This document shows positions 22,602 through 34,800 of a stretch of 64,000 bases of DNA, piece by piece. A program made the translations under genes and the position numbers. The notes under the pieces were generated by a model. It did not search any database, was not told where the DNA came from, and saw nothing but the letters and a program-made list of their open reading frames with translations. Each line of letters starts with the position of its first letter. Within the stretch, counting starts at the first letter, position 1. The stretch covers positions 930,001-994,000 of the forward strand of contig OX621170.1 of the NCBI GenBank assembly GCA_951640195.1, given 5' to 3'. The DNA comes from Porpolomopsis calyptriformis. Lineage: Eukaryota; Basidiomycota; Agaricomycetes; Agaricales; Hygrophoraceae.

Positions 22602-25600
22602 TTACCATGCCATCCTTGCAACAATAGACTGTTCGTTCAGAGAGATATGGTTAGGATCTAAAGAGATAGTTGCATATACCCTCACCTTTGGGTATGTTCG
22701 AACAACCAGCTTCCTTATTTCATCCACACAAAGAATCCCCAAAGCAAATGTGAACGGAAGGCCCCAGAACATTCCAGGGATGGGCGTAGTCGAAAACACT
22801 TTCCGTAGACCTGGGCCATACAAGTTTGTGACGGCGACCAGTGCTGTGCCAACCATGCCCATTGGCACAGCCAAGTTTTGACGTGGTCCCCACAATGGGT
22901 TTGATTTCAGAATTGACACACGTCTGTTGCGCACGGAAAGTAAGCCTCCATATTGCATAAAGACTATCGTGACGTAACTTGAAAAGCGTAAGTTTCGGTC
23001 ATAACAAACAACAGAAGAACTTACTATATGCATTGCCCGACCATCACGAATTCAGTGAGCTGAGCGATCGTAAAGCCTTTATAACCGTCTGTCCACTTGT
23101 TGTACACGAGGATCACATCGTAGAATCCAAGACCTTGCTGACTCATGTACAGAAACCACATGCTCATCGCGCAGGGCCACATCATGAGACCAATGAACTG
23201 GTCGTACCAAATTTTAGACATATGGAACGGATGTGAACAGTGAACTTACGAGATAAATTTGAAAGAAAAATTTCCAGTCTGTCAACCGGTCCGTACGCGC
23301 ATTGCGAGGCTTGCGTAACATGAGGTCTACCATGCGACGAGGCTCAGATTATATGACTGGAAGAGATAACAGGAGGCAACGCACCAGATTCGGGTTTTTC
23401 ATACATTAACGAGATTGACATGATAACGTCATTCGTGATGGAGAAGCATACTTGAAGGTATGAGCTAAGAGCTAGTTGCATTCCCAGGAACACATTGGCA
23501 AAGACGGTCATGAATTCTGTGTATGTGCCAGCCTACAGCTGTCCGTTTGAGTTACATATCAGAAATGCCACGAAGAAACATACCGGCATTAGATACAGGA
23601 TAACCTTCTTCAAATTATCAAACACCAAACGGCCCATCTCAATGGCGACTGGAATCGTTGAGCTAGGTCAAAGATTTAGAGCTGTTTGACCTGAAATTCA
23701 GTGATGCTCACAGATCGTTGTTGAGCAAGATTACGGCAGCTGGAAGAGAAAGTATTAAAAAATGGTTATGGGCTACGGTATAAGCCTTACCAGCCTCCTT
23801 AGCGACATCACTGCCGGATCCCATGGCCACGCCGACGTCACTAGCCTTTAACGCTGGTGCGTCATTGACGCCGTCACCAGTTACTGCGACTGTATTATCG
23901 CCTCTAGCCTTGATCCGCTCAACAATCAACAACTTCTGCTCCGGGGTCGTGCGAGCGAAAACGATTTCCGTGTATCGTCCGACGATGACATCCCAGTCGT
24001 CATCGCTTAGCGTGTCGATGTCATCTCCCGTGAGAACGAGTGAGCGAATAGGGTCATCATCGGAGGGTTTCACATCTTGAGGCTTGGCATTGAGAAAGCC
24101 TTTGGCAACCTTTAGGTCCCTCATCTCGACAAAGGAATCAATCTTCTCTTGAGTGATGAGGTTGACCTACACAGACCGTCACCAATCACCAGAAGAACCA
24201 AAAATTACTTGCACAGACCTGTCTCGCAATCGCGATTGCAGTCAATTTGAAGTCCCCAGTGATCATAAACACTCTAACGCCTGCTCTTCTAATGATCGAG
24301 ATGGCGTCCTTCACGTCATATCGCGGTGGATCTCGAATACCGATTAGCCCCACTAAGGTTAGGCCTCGCAGCTCCGAATACATGATTTCCTCGATGTCAT
24401 TGGGTGACATGGTTTCCGGATTAACTTTAATTGCATCGAGTGTCCTCCTACACAAGGCAAGAACACGCTGGCCTTGACTACTCCATTCAGCTTGGAGAGC
24501 GTTCAACCGCGACTGGATGGTGGCGTTGAGAGGACTGACGGTGCCATCTGCTGAGAGAACGGTCGTGCAAGAAGGGAAAAGGACGTCGGGGGCACCTTTG
24601 ACAAGCATCCAGGGGTCACGATCTTCGACACCACGTTCACGCACAAGGGAAAGCATCCACTTGTTCCTCGAGTTGAAGGGAATTTCAAAGAGCTTGATAT
24701 AAGAGGCCAAAAGGGCATCGGTATCTACAGCGATAGAAGGAAGAGACAGACTGTGTGCGAAGCGAAGAACGGCAACGTCCGTCGCGTTTCCTTTGACGGC
24801 AGGTTTTGCGACAGGAAGGTTTGCGGATGTGTCGTCAAATTTGGCTTCATTACACAGGCGAGCGACCATATGTAGGGCTTTGAACGCCATCGGGACAAGT
24901 AACCCCTCTGCAGAGAATTGTTCGGAGATGTGATCAAGAGTGTATCGCTCGTCAAGGAATGCGATTTCTTGGACAGACTGCGGCAATATCTTCAAGCACA
25001 GATGAAGAGAATGGAATGTCATCTTACCATGTGTCCCTCGGTCAGCGTGCCCGTCTTATCGCTGCAGAGTACAGACATGCACCCCAAGGTCTCTATTGTT
25101 GCGAGATTTTTGACTAGCACACGATGCTTAGCCATTCGCTTGGCAACAATTGTCAAGGACAAGGCAACACAGACAGGAAGACCCTGGATAAATTTTTGTG
25201 TAAGAGATAAGAATCAATCAAACAACCAGACTCGCCTGTGGTACAAATGCAGTCAGGCAACCGATGGAGTTGATAATTGCACCGCTTGCAGTCTCGAAGC
25301 CGGGAAAGGCTCTATTAAGCCATAACCCCCAAACGATCATAGAAACGCAGAACAAGGATAACGACACGCCCGAGATGATTTTGGTGAAAAACCAAACTTC
25401 CCTTTGAACGGTTGTCAGCTTAAACTTGTGCTCCCCCTTTGGTCCAAGTCAAAGGTAAGTGGATTTGAATGGAATATACAAGTGGAAGATAACTCACACT
25501 CATCGCAACGATTCGGCCCATAATTGTCTTATCACCAATCGCGAATACAATGCCGACACAAGAGCCTTGAACAACGAAGGTTGAGTTGAGCGCGAGGTTA

Positions 25601-26604
25601 CGTGTTTCAAGAGGGTTGTCGGACGTGGAATCAACAACTCCCGGGATCATGTCACTAATGCCGATTTGAATTTATCAAAAAGGCGGCGGACAGGACGGTG
25701 AAGTTATGAAACCACCTTTCACCGGTCAAAAGAGAACGATCAAACCGCAAATCGCTCGAGGCCTTGACAATTCTCAAATCGGCCGGAACTCGATTGCCCA
25801 TCTGAAGGACAACAAGATCGCCCACGACAATTTCCGTAGACCGTATGGTCTGTTGCTGCCCGTCCCTGATTACGGTTGCCTCTTCGGCAATAAGGTTCCT
25901 GATCGACTTCATAATACGCGATGCGTGAAAGTCAACGACGGCGTAGAACGTCGCAGAGACGATGATGACTAGCATCTAGTGGGAGAGATGAGTACTTGAC
26001 TACCATAAGGTGGCAAAAGGCGTACAAGGAGCATTGCTACACCTAGATTAAATATGGCGGGGTTTGGTCGTCCTAACGGCTGATAGGAAAGCTACAAAAA
26101 TACAATTTAGCATGATTGGTCGCATTGGTCGCAGATACTGCATGCGCACTAAGGTGACGATGAATGCAATCCACATAAGGAAGTTAAAGCCACCGAAAAT
26201 ATAGTTGAGAACTTTCTTGTAGTATTGGGTAGGCGGTGAAGAGATGGCGTTTTTTCCTAACTTTGCGAGACGTTCGACAGCTGGTCGTTCAAGCCCTTGA
26301 CTAGGGGATGTCGAGAAGCGAACGAATACATCGTTAGCGGGTATCATATGGACGTCGATCGTTGGGATAGCGGAGTCAGTCTTTTCCTTGGACGGACGGA
26401 GCTTCTCATCTTGAGGATGCGTTGATTGATGAAGAGAAAGGGTGCGGTAGCTGAGCGAAAGATGGAGTCAAGCGTATGCGACTCTAGTAGAAACTGTACA
26501 AACGTGATTTGAATGTCAAGATTCTCGGGATTGCTAGATGTCGTGGGCTTTGGGCTCCCACTCGAGTTGCGTTTGTCGGACGGCAGCGTCATGGCAGAGG
26601 GCAT
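22602..26604 (-). CDS. Type-II P-type cation ATPase (Na,K-ATPase-like)
   Basis: Sixteen exons give 1066 aa in exact frame: 26604..26504, 26450..26150, 26091..26026, 25975..25716, 25654..25498, 25436..25236, 25183..25028, 24977..24219, 24166..23791, 23739..23712, 23662..23584, 23532..23385, 23326..23250, 23197..23025, 22977..22686, 22628..22602. Visible: actuator TGES (about 240-243), phosphorylation site CSDKTGTLT (D404), EIPFNSRNKWM, KGAPDVLFP, MITGD, TGDGVNDAPALK, ten-odd membrane spans and the tail RTYPKSIVARMAW. Sequence character is closest to IIC pumps, yet the TM4 PEGL Glu is Gln (VPQGLP, Q362) and TM5/TM6 lack two of the usual ion-binding acids, so the transported ion cannot be read from sequence. 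Intron 6 has a GC donor (CAG|GCGAGT). It is a plasma- or endomembrane pump. Confidence 0.93.
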
Positions 26605-27207
26605 CGCGTTCTCGCCTGTGCCAGCTGCCAATTTATAGAGTAGCGGGTCTTATCTTGCCAGGATGCTCGTGATAGGCAACTCATCAATATCGGAATGAGG
26701 TGTTTTCGCTATTCCTTATGTTTGACCATGAATGAGGAGGGATTTACGCTAATGGTTCCGATTGTCGATTGCCTGAGAATAAGCGCATTTTGTGAGTTAG
26801 GTGGTTTTGGTAGATGGTAGGATTATTGCCCAACTTATGTCAAAATCGGACTCGGACCCGCCGTGCGTGGCAATGGTCAATCAAGTATCATCGCCGGGCT
26901 GCAGACATGCAAGATGGCCCCGATGTACGGCCTGTAATTGATGGTAGAATATTGTAAGACACGAATTTTAAGAAACAAAGCTCACATCTAGTTTTGCAAT
27001 GATCGTATGACGAAATCAAACTGATGGCGCCTGCAAAGCAGTACACCGTTAAGAAAGCGAATTTATACATTGCTGCAAATAATACAATAAATCCGAGCCA
27101 TAAAGTTACAACAAGGGTACCATAAATCAAAGGCTGCAACATGGATAGTAGCGCGACTACGAAAGCCACGTTCCAAAATAAATCATATGCGTTTGCGCCC
27201 TCAACGC
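26605..27207. other. Promoter region of ATPase and 3' flank of MAF1
   Basis: About 600 bp. One hydrophobic minus-strand frame (27211-26888) begins at TTG inside the MAF1 stop region and lacks a start codon. A plausible 48-nt intron (from 27119) is visible, so this may be the MAF1 3' UTR or 5' leader of the ATPase. No gene is supported. Confidence 0.4.
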
Positions 27208-28296
27208 TCAAGAAGACACGGCGAGTCCAATCGCCCTAGCGCCAGCGCCAACACCACCTTCCCACCCCAGGAATCTCTCGTTGCTGAGTTCCTTCTCGAA
27301 TGATGATTCATACATACCCTCCGACCACGACCTACCCATTCCTTTGGAGCGTGCCCACACGGATACAAACAGTATACGTTTCTGCTTCCGGTTAAGAAAG
27401 AACCAGTGTGAGGACCACAGCAGTGCACCTCGACGCTGCGTTCGCTTGGTTTTATAGGAGATTGGAGGATCGTAAATCGGAAATGAGTTACTGAGCGCAG
27501 AACGAGAGGTGGGAGGGGAGTTGCTTGTGTGGTGCACATCCTCTATCTCATCGACGTCGTAGTCGTCGAACTGAAATGTATTGTCGTCGTCGTCGGTGGA
27601 GGATCCCCCGTCGCTCGAGGATCCGATGTCGTCTTCCTCGTCCGAAAAATCATTGGCATGGGGATCGGAGTCAATGTCGGGTGTATAGGAGAAGACTTCG
27701 CAGTCGGATAGACCTACAACTTCGTCAAGAAGTCGATAGAGTGAGGGATGGGTGCCAGAGACGATCTCTGGAGGCGCATAAGGGCTCAGAATGGGTTGAT
27801 TCAGGGGAGATGACGATGTGGGTACCGACGAAGGAAAGAAGTCAGAGGAAGTAGGTGGGTAAGAGGAGTACGTGCGAGGAGCTCGCTCGCCTGCACGGTG
27901 TGGTGATATAAGGGTCGTACTGAGCGCGTTGAGAACACTCGCGCCGCTGGGCTCTTTACTGAAATGTGACGGTTTGACATCGGAAAATTCGTGATCGGGG
28001 AATGCGATATTGAGGGTTGCGATGAGAAGGTAAAGAGTCTTTCTTGACGAGTGTTTGTCCATTGGTCCGAACGGAGTCGTCTCGGCTTCGCCATCGGGGG
28101 CTAACCAGGAGGGGAGTGGCGGAGAGTGCGAAGACTCATCGTTGTATGCGTTCTCAAGAGATTTGAAGAGTTTCTTGTCGCGTTTAATGTTCTTGCAGCT
28201 GTAGGCCTCTATGCGTGTGTGGACTGAACATTCAGGTCCTTCATGAGTGAGTGCCTTTGCCAGCCGCGATAGCTCTTGATACTCGATGTACTTCAT
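27208..28296 (-). CDS. MAF1: RNA polymerase III repressor MAF1
   Basis: A single uninterrupted 362-aa exon, the only large intron-free gene here. MAF1 binds Pol III and shuts tRNA and 5S transcription when TORC1 is inactive. The start MKYIEYQELSRLAKAL matches the family N-terminus; the frame stays open 246 nt further upstream but that is antisense to CDC16 exon 1. Box A is seen in TRIEAYSCKNIKRDKKLFK, box B in SSRKTLYLLIATLNIAFPDHEFSDV, and box C in RKQKRILFVSVWARSK. Between B and C is a Ser/Pro linker and a long Asp/Ser/Glu run. The tail after WARSK is Gly/Ser-rich. It is head-to-head with CDC16 with 29 bp between the two ATGs. Confidence 0.95.
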   Translation of the reverse strand: MKYIEYQELSRLAKALTHEGPECSVHTRIEAYSCKNIKRDKKLFKSLENAYNDESSHSPPLPSWLAPDGEAETTPFGPMDKHSSRKTLYLLIATLNIAFPDHEFSDVKPSHFSKEPSGASVLNALSTTLISPHRAGERAPRTYSSYPPTSSDFFPSSVPTSSSPLNQPILSPYAPPEIVSGTHPSLYRLLDEVVGLSDCEVFSYTPDIDSDPHANDFSDEEDDIGSSSDGGSSTDDDDNTFQFDDYDVDEIEDVHHTSNSPPTSRSALSNSFPIYDPPISYKTKRTQRRGALLWSSHWFFLNRKQKRILFVSVWARSKGMGRSWSEGMYESSFEKELSNERFLGWEGGVGAGARAIGLAVSS

Positions 28297-28307
28297 AAGC
28301 CAGTTCG

Positions 28308-28315
28308 TCACGTGA
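28308..28315. promoter_or_regulatory. TCACGTGA in the 29-bp MAF1-CDC16 divergent promoter
   Basis: The palindrome sits almost centrally, 11 bp from the MAF1 ATG (28296) and 10 bp from the CDC16 ATG (28326). It must fall within the 5' UTR of one gene or immediately at both transcription starts. Confidence 0.65.
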
Positions 28316-28325
28316 TTAACATTCG

Positions 28326-31078
28326 ATGCCTTCACCGTCAAGCACTCGTTCTCGTGGTTCCATTGGTTCTTCATTCTCCTTTGGTCCTCAGCCACTTGTA
28401 AGTTCCATAGGCTCAAATTCACGACCAATTCTCGTCCCAAATACCGTGTCACTCGATCCAAATCGTTCGGCTCTTCATGCCTCACCTCTCCGATCTTTAG
28501 GCAGAAGAACGAGAGAGAATGGCGGTCGTCATCCGCTTGCAAATGACAGTTTAGATGCTTTTCAAGACTCGGAGGACGATGCAGACGATGAAAGCGAGTC
28601 TGAATGGGGAATGGTTGATCGCATGAGATTGTGGCGGCACGATGCCCTTATGCAACATTTGTACGACACCGCTGCTTTCTGGGGAGACAAGGTCCTTAAT
28701 TGGACCAGTGAGCCATTCTCTCATCGTTTTTTTGTTTCGTTCTGACCATGCGAGGCACTCTCACGCCAGACGACCCCAACGACGCGTTTTGGCTCGCACA
28801 AACATACTTCATGACCCATCAATACTCGCGTGCAGAACGACTCCTCACGCGTCCATTCTACACCTCACCCCTAAAACCACATTCCCCACTACAACTTACC
28901 AATGGCCAGCTCTCTAATCCATCTTCCTCCAAAACTAAAAGCCGCGAGATGACACAGCCACGGCCTGCATCCGCACCGCCCCTCCCTATGGGCCCAGGCG
29001 GTATGATCGAAGTTCCAGAAGATATGCAGGATAATGTGTCACGACTCGTCGATATGAGCGTCGTGTGCCGGTATCTTGCCGCACAATGTCAGGTATGTCT
29101 ATCTACCAGACGAAATAGTTCGCTCTTACTCTTCCTCAGGTCCGACAGGGAAACTGGGCTGAAGCTACTGAAATGCTTGGGGAAGCTAACCCTTTCCGTG
29201 ACTCTGGTACGAATCACGCTTTTGTTTCGATTATCAACTATTTACCATAATACCAAGGTCGTAGCGGACCCGCAATCCCAAACACCGATGGTGGCATCAA
29301 AGTTTGTTATCACTAGGTCAAGTTTTCATCATTTGCTAACTACCTCGTGCAAGGTCGAAGCATCAATGTGTAATCTTCGTGGCATACTTATGCTTAAACT
29401 CAACCGTAGCGATCAAGCAAAAGTTTGCTTTATGGAAGCACTCGCATTGGATGTCAAATGTTATGATGCATTTGAGCAGCTAATCGGCGGCGAAATGATG
29501 ACTCCCGACGAGGGTCAGCTTCATGTGTTTCCTCGCTCTTCAGTGGCCTTACATTCGCCCCAGAATGGGAGTTTGTCCAAGGGCTTTCCTACGCAACGCA
29601 AACTCCGCAGGATGCCACTTTTGTGCAACTCATTTACACTGCCCGTCTGCGCAAGTACAAACACGCCGCCGAACACGCGCTCACACGCCAACGTTTAGTC
29701 GAGGAATTCGGGCTCGGGGATAATCCAGACGTCTTGTTCAGCTTTGCAGATGCTTTATATACAGATTTTCGATGGGCAGATTGTTTTGCTATCACTTCAC
29801 GGCAAGTCTTTCTTTTGCTGAACGAGGCTTCCAATAATTTCAGTTTCACAATTGTACAGGATTCTGAGCCTCGTGGCTATTCACGGTCCAACCATGCCAT
29901 TACACATAGCTTGTATGTATCATCTTTCCCACCTGCACTCAAAATTGTTTGTCCTGGCACATGAAATGGTCGACCGCGAACCAGAGAACCCTGTCAGCTG
30001 GTATGCAGTAGGCGTCTGGTACCTGAGCAGTGGAAAATGGTCCCAAGCAAGGCAATATTTTAGGTGCGAGGTTATGGGCGTCGTATACTTGATACATATG
30101 TTGAATGTGCGCAGCAAAACGTCGCTGATGGACCCCCGGTTCGGACCTGCATGGATTGCTTTTGCACATACATTTGCCTTAGAAGGGGAGCACGATCACG
30201 CCGTTACGGCTTATTCTACTTGTGCACGCATGTTTACCGGGTGAGTCTCCTCGTTCTATACGTCCCCTCGAATCTTACGCGTGATATGCATTGTTAATGC
30301 TATAGGTCGCACCTGCCACTGATGTTTGTAGGCATGGAACATATTATGCTGTCGAATTATGCATTGGCAGACGAGTCATTGAATGCTTCCAACTCAATGT
30401 GTGATGGAGATCCCCTCCTGATGAATGAGAGGGGGGTGATGGCATTCAATCACGGGGAGTGCGTTTGTGGCTTGGTGTCGTTGAATTAAAGCTAACTTTT
30501 GTTACAGTTACGAGCGGGCGGCTTCCCTCTTTAAAGGGTCCCTGGAACTTGCCCGGATCACTCAGAGCTCTCAATCATCATGGTCAACAACGTACCTGAA
30601 TCTTGGGACTTGTTATCGGAAGCTCAAGTAAGTTAGCTAGCCTCTCAAGATCGAGAGATGCATGACGCTCTCGCAGACGCCTGGAGGAGGCTAAAGAGAC
30701 CTATCAACAAGTCTTGGCACTCGATCCGCGACACTCTGTGACCCTTGGTCTTTTGGGAATGGTTTTTCACCTTCTAGGAGATATCGACAAGGCAATTGTC
30801 AAATACCACGAAGTATGTGGCTCCCACTTTATAGGTCTGGTGATGTATCCCTAAATTTTTATTATCTTTAGGCGCTAAGTGTGGATCCTATTAACGGCCA
30901 TATCGTGGAGTTGCTGAACCTCGCGCTCGAATCAAGCGTTGCGCGAGGACCGCGCATTACCAACTATCCTGGCGGCGAGGCTGCTTTTACAAAGGCGATC
31001 GGGACGTTGCAGCAGAAGTATCAGACCGAAGTGAAAAGTAAGGAGTCTGAAGGAGAGATGCTGTTGGATAGTATTTAA
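28326..31078 (+). CDS. CDC16: Anaphase-promoting complex TPR subunit CDC16/Cut9
   Basis: Twelve exons (28326..28707, 28770..29092, 29140..29206, 29258..29301, 29354..29513, 29564..29801, 29860..30063, 30115..30240, 30306..30458, 30508..30627, 30677..30812, 30872..31078) give 719 aa. APC6 is a TPR scaffold of the APC/C ubiquitin ligase in the nucleus. After a Ser/Arg-rich N-terminus, TPR helices begin at WRHDALMQHLYDTAAFWGDK and DPNDAFWLAQTYFMTHQYSRA; later repeats include MPLHIACMYHLSHLHSKLF, PENPVSWYAVGVWYLSSGKW, PRFGPAWIAFAHTFALEGEH, STTYLNLGTCYRKLK and PRHSVTLGLLGMVFHLLGD. Intron 6 (29802-29859) needs a GC donor (CACG|GCAAGT) to keep the frame. The acceptor of intron 6 and the next exon join as SRILSLVAIHG. 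Confidence 0.95.
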
Positions 31079-31175
31079 TGGCTGGATAACGTTATTTTGC
31101 CGTTACCTACACGATTCATACAACCTATACCGTACAGTCATTGTAACTGCGCGGCTTGGAGCGGAGTCGACATAA

Positions 31176-31813
31176 ATGGCAGAACTTCCTCAGACTGATG
31201 TTTCTCGCCCGTCGGCGTTGCCTACTGCAAATCTCCTCCAAAGAGGCAGCAGTAGCCAGGCGCTTGTCGATCAAAACTCAGCAGAATACTTGGATGCAAT
31301 AGAAGAGGAGTGGAACAAGAAAGTGGATGCGGAGGTTGAGACGCTGGTGGACGGCATGGTGGACCTCGTCGGCCTAGCTTCGGTACGTGATTTAGGAACT
31401 AGTTTGAGCCCTGGCTGATGCTCGGTCGAAGATTGGGAACAAGGATAAGTTTCGTATCGCGCAAGAAGCATTCCAGGCCCATTCTCGCGCGGAATCAATG
31501 GTGTGTAGCTACTCGCCTCTTTCTCCCCATACCGATAGCCCTTTCTTTTCAGATCCGTGCAGCAAATTCCTTGCTCTCAATCACCCACTCGATGAAATTG
31601 CTCCTCCTCCTCTCCGACGAAGCCCAAATTGCACACCGACGCGATAGTGAGTTGAAAGGTGTGCAAGGAGAGACAGATGAAGCTCGGGAAAAGGTTGCTG
31701 CCCTTCTAGATGGGCTCTTGAGACGGTCAGTGTGCGAGACCAGCCCGTCTGCCGTCAATAGGGATCCACAACCTCCACTGTCGTACAACTCAGTTGAATC
31801 TTTTCCAATGTAA
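31176..31813 (+). CDS. MED22: Mediator subunit 22
   Basis: Three exons (31176..31382, 31432..31500, 31553..31813) give 178 aa. MED22 (Srb6) is a head-module subunit linking Mediator to Pol II. The characteristic block EYLDAIEEEWNKKVDAEVE leads into DGMVDLVGLASIGNKDKF and then a helix ending in QIAHRRDSELK. The frame remains open after LLDGLLR to 31813; a further short intron from 31727 (gtcagt...aatag) is possible and would change the last ~30 residues. It sits 60 bp ahead of MGM1 on the same strand. Confidence 0.88.
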
Positions 31814-31872
31814 AATCGTTTCGCACGGTTGCTGTTGCTGCGAGTTTTGAACGTTAAACTCTTCCACATTCC

Positions 31873-34800
31873 ATGTCCGTTGCGTTCCGGCACCGTATCT
31901 GGTCGGCCTTCAGAAGCCAGAACACCTCAACTCATGAGCTCGGTAGCCCGCGAAGGCAGGGGCTGCTGCCGAGACCAGTTCGCCATTTAACTTTTCTAAT
32001 TTCTGGTCACGTCCGGCTGCTACATGATTATCCTCTCCGCCATATCGGCACTCGCGCCCTTTCTTACTCGTCAATTCCAAGGTTTGTCGCCCGTGCATTT
32101 CGGGTACCCATAGCGGGGGTCACCATGGGTGCCGGAGGGCTTGCCTATGCAAACTACCGATTTGAAGGTACCCATGCCGGTGGTTCTCTCAAGCAAAATT
32201 ACTAAGAATTGTCATCGCAGAGTTCAAAAAGCAGTCAACGGCATGGATAGACACTGTACGCGATACTGCTACAGATATGTTAGGTTCCGCCTCCGACAGT
32301 GTCAAATCAATCCCTACGTGGCTACCTGAGTTCATGGTCCCTGACGAGATCCCTCAATTTCTCAAAGACCTCAAGCTTCCTGGGGTTAACCTCCCTGCCA
32401 TAGAACCACCCCAATTTTTCAAGGATCTGTTCGCCCAAGGGGAGAAATCAAAAGATGGTGGACGCGAATCGGGTGCAGGGCAAGAGGGAGCTGGAGGATC
32501 GAAAAGTCGACCGCCTGCAGAGGACGCTGCGATTGCCGCACTATTTGCCGCTACTATGTCTGCTCCTGATCCACTAGCCAAGTCAGACGCGGATATACAA
32601 AATACCAACCAGAGACACAACGAACTGATGCATCTGACGAAGAAACTGATAGAGATCAGGAGTATGTTGCTGAGCATCGATCAAAGCGACGCGCTTAAAC
32701 TGCCGAGTATTGTGGTCATTGGAAGCCAGAGTTCTGGAAAAAGTTCAGTTCTGGAAGCCATTGTTGGGCACGAGTTTCTGCCAAAGTAAGAGGCATTTCT
32801 CCATCATTTTCTCGAAGTGGAATTCAATTTCTCGCCCCTGTCAGAGGGAATAATATGGTAACGCGGCGGCCCATTGAGCTCACTCTCATCCATACACCCA
32901 CACGGAACGAAAAACTGCCCGACGAGTATGGCGAATTTCCGGCGTTGGGTCTCGGGAAGATCACCGACTTTACCCACATCCAACAGACACTAACCGATCT
33001 CAATCTCGCAGTATCAGCCTCCGAGGCGGTTTCTAACGAACCCATAGACCTTCGCATATACAGCCCAAATGTACCTGATCTAACACTCATCGACTTACCT
33101 GGATACGTGCAGATTTCTTCTATGGATCAACCCGAGACACTCAAAGAGAAGATCGCCCTTCTATGTGACAAGTACATCCGCGAACCCAACATCATTCTGG
33201 CTGTGTGTGCGGCAGATGTCGACCTTGCCAACTCTCCGGCGTTGCGGGCTAGTCGCAAAGTGGACCCGCTAGGACTGCGGACAATTGGAGTAGTTACAAA
33301 AATGGATTTAGTTCCCCCCAACCAGGGGGCTGATATTCTGACTGGCAATCGCTACCCCCTTCACCTAGGCTATGTCGGCGTTGTCGCCAAGTCTTCAGGG
33401 AGACGGCAGATGAAGACAGGAAATGGGCCGCGTGAAGAAAACGATTATTTTCTTGCAAACCGAACTTACTTTGATTCACCTTCGTCGCTGATGGTCGGCA
33501 CCGATACGCTACGTCGACGGCTTATGGAAGTTCTGGAATCGTCAATGGCGTCCTCTTTACACGGAATTACCAATGCTGTCCAGCTAGAGTTGGAGGAAGC
33601 GACTTACCAGTTCAAAGTGCAATACAACGACCAACGGATAACAGCTGAGTCCTACGTGGCCGAGACAATCGACACCCTCAAGTCCCGATTCAAGGAATTC
33701 ACTTTACAGTTCCGAAAACCACAAATACGAGACAAACTCAAGATGATGTTAGACGAAAAGGTCATGAGTGTGTTGGAGCAGTTGTACTGGCAAGACAGGC
33801 GTGTGCGGGAACTAAACGACCTCGTTGCTGATCAGAAGATGAAGCCAGCCGATGTTGAACCGTACTGGAAACACAAGCTTGACGCCGCGTCATCTCTGCT
33901 CACCAAATCGGGTGTTGGACGTGACTCTACACTACTTGTCGCGGATGGTTTACGCGCACTCATCGACTCCATCGCCTCTGGCGAGCCATTTACCTTCCAT
34001 CCTCGCGCCTCGGAGCGGCTCGTCCAGTTCTCTCATGCGATCCTCCGAGACAGGATCGGCCTCGCTTCCGACCAAGTGGAGAATTGCGTCAAGCCATATA
34101 AGTACGAGGTTGAGTTGGAAGACCGAGAATGGGAAGCTGGGAGGGGGCAAGCTATCGGTTTGTACGAGAAGGAAGCTGATGAGTGCGAAGACAAATTGAA
34201 GGACATCCGGAAGAGGGTAGGGGGGAGTCGGAGGTTGAGTGGGCTGATATCATACGTGACCGCTCTTGAGGAACGGGAGAGAGAGAAGAAGTCCAAGAGG
34301 CTGGCTGATGCGGATAGTAACGCAGACGGAGACGAGGTAGATTCCAATCCGGAACATTATCGATATCCTCCTGCACAACTTATTGACGGTACGTGATGCC
34401 CAAGAAAGTATAGAACCTCTTTTTTAAGTCATTTTCGATTCACAGCACGACATGCCATGCTATATGGTGATAGACTAAATATTCTGAAATTACGCCTTAA
34501 GGCCCTGAAATCTAAACGCTGTCGGATGGGCCCTCAAAGTGACACTCTTTGCCCTGAAGCTTTCTTGAATGCCCTTGCCGATAAACTTGCCTACACTTCG
34601 GCAATGTTTATCAATATTGAATTACTGGAACAATTCTTCTATCAGGTAGCGTGTTGATTCCAGTTGTGCTATGTGCTTATTAATTGCATTGCAGTTTCCT
34701 CGGGAAATTGATTCGCACTTGCTTTATGACTTGGATCGAAGCGAGATTGTCGAGTTTGCGCGTGAAAATCCCGTGGTGAGGCGCCACCTTGATTTACAAG

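Noticed and set aside
26888..27211. Hydrophobic minus-strand frame of about 107 codons between MAF1 and the ATPase
   Set aside because: It starts at TTG, overlaps the MAF1 stop, has no usable ATG and matches no family; more likely UTR sequence.
28297..28542. N-terminal extension of MAF1 by 82 codons
   Set aside because: The extension is antisense to CDC16 exon 1, and the family start MKYIEY fits the ATG at 28296.
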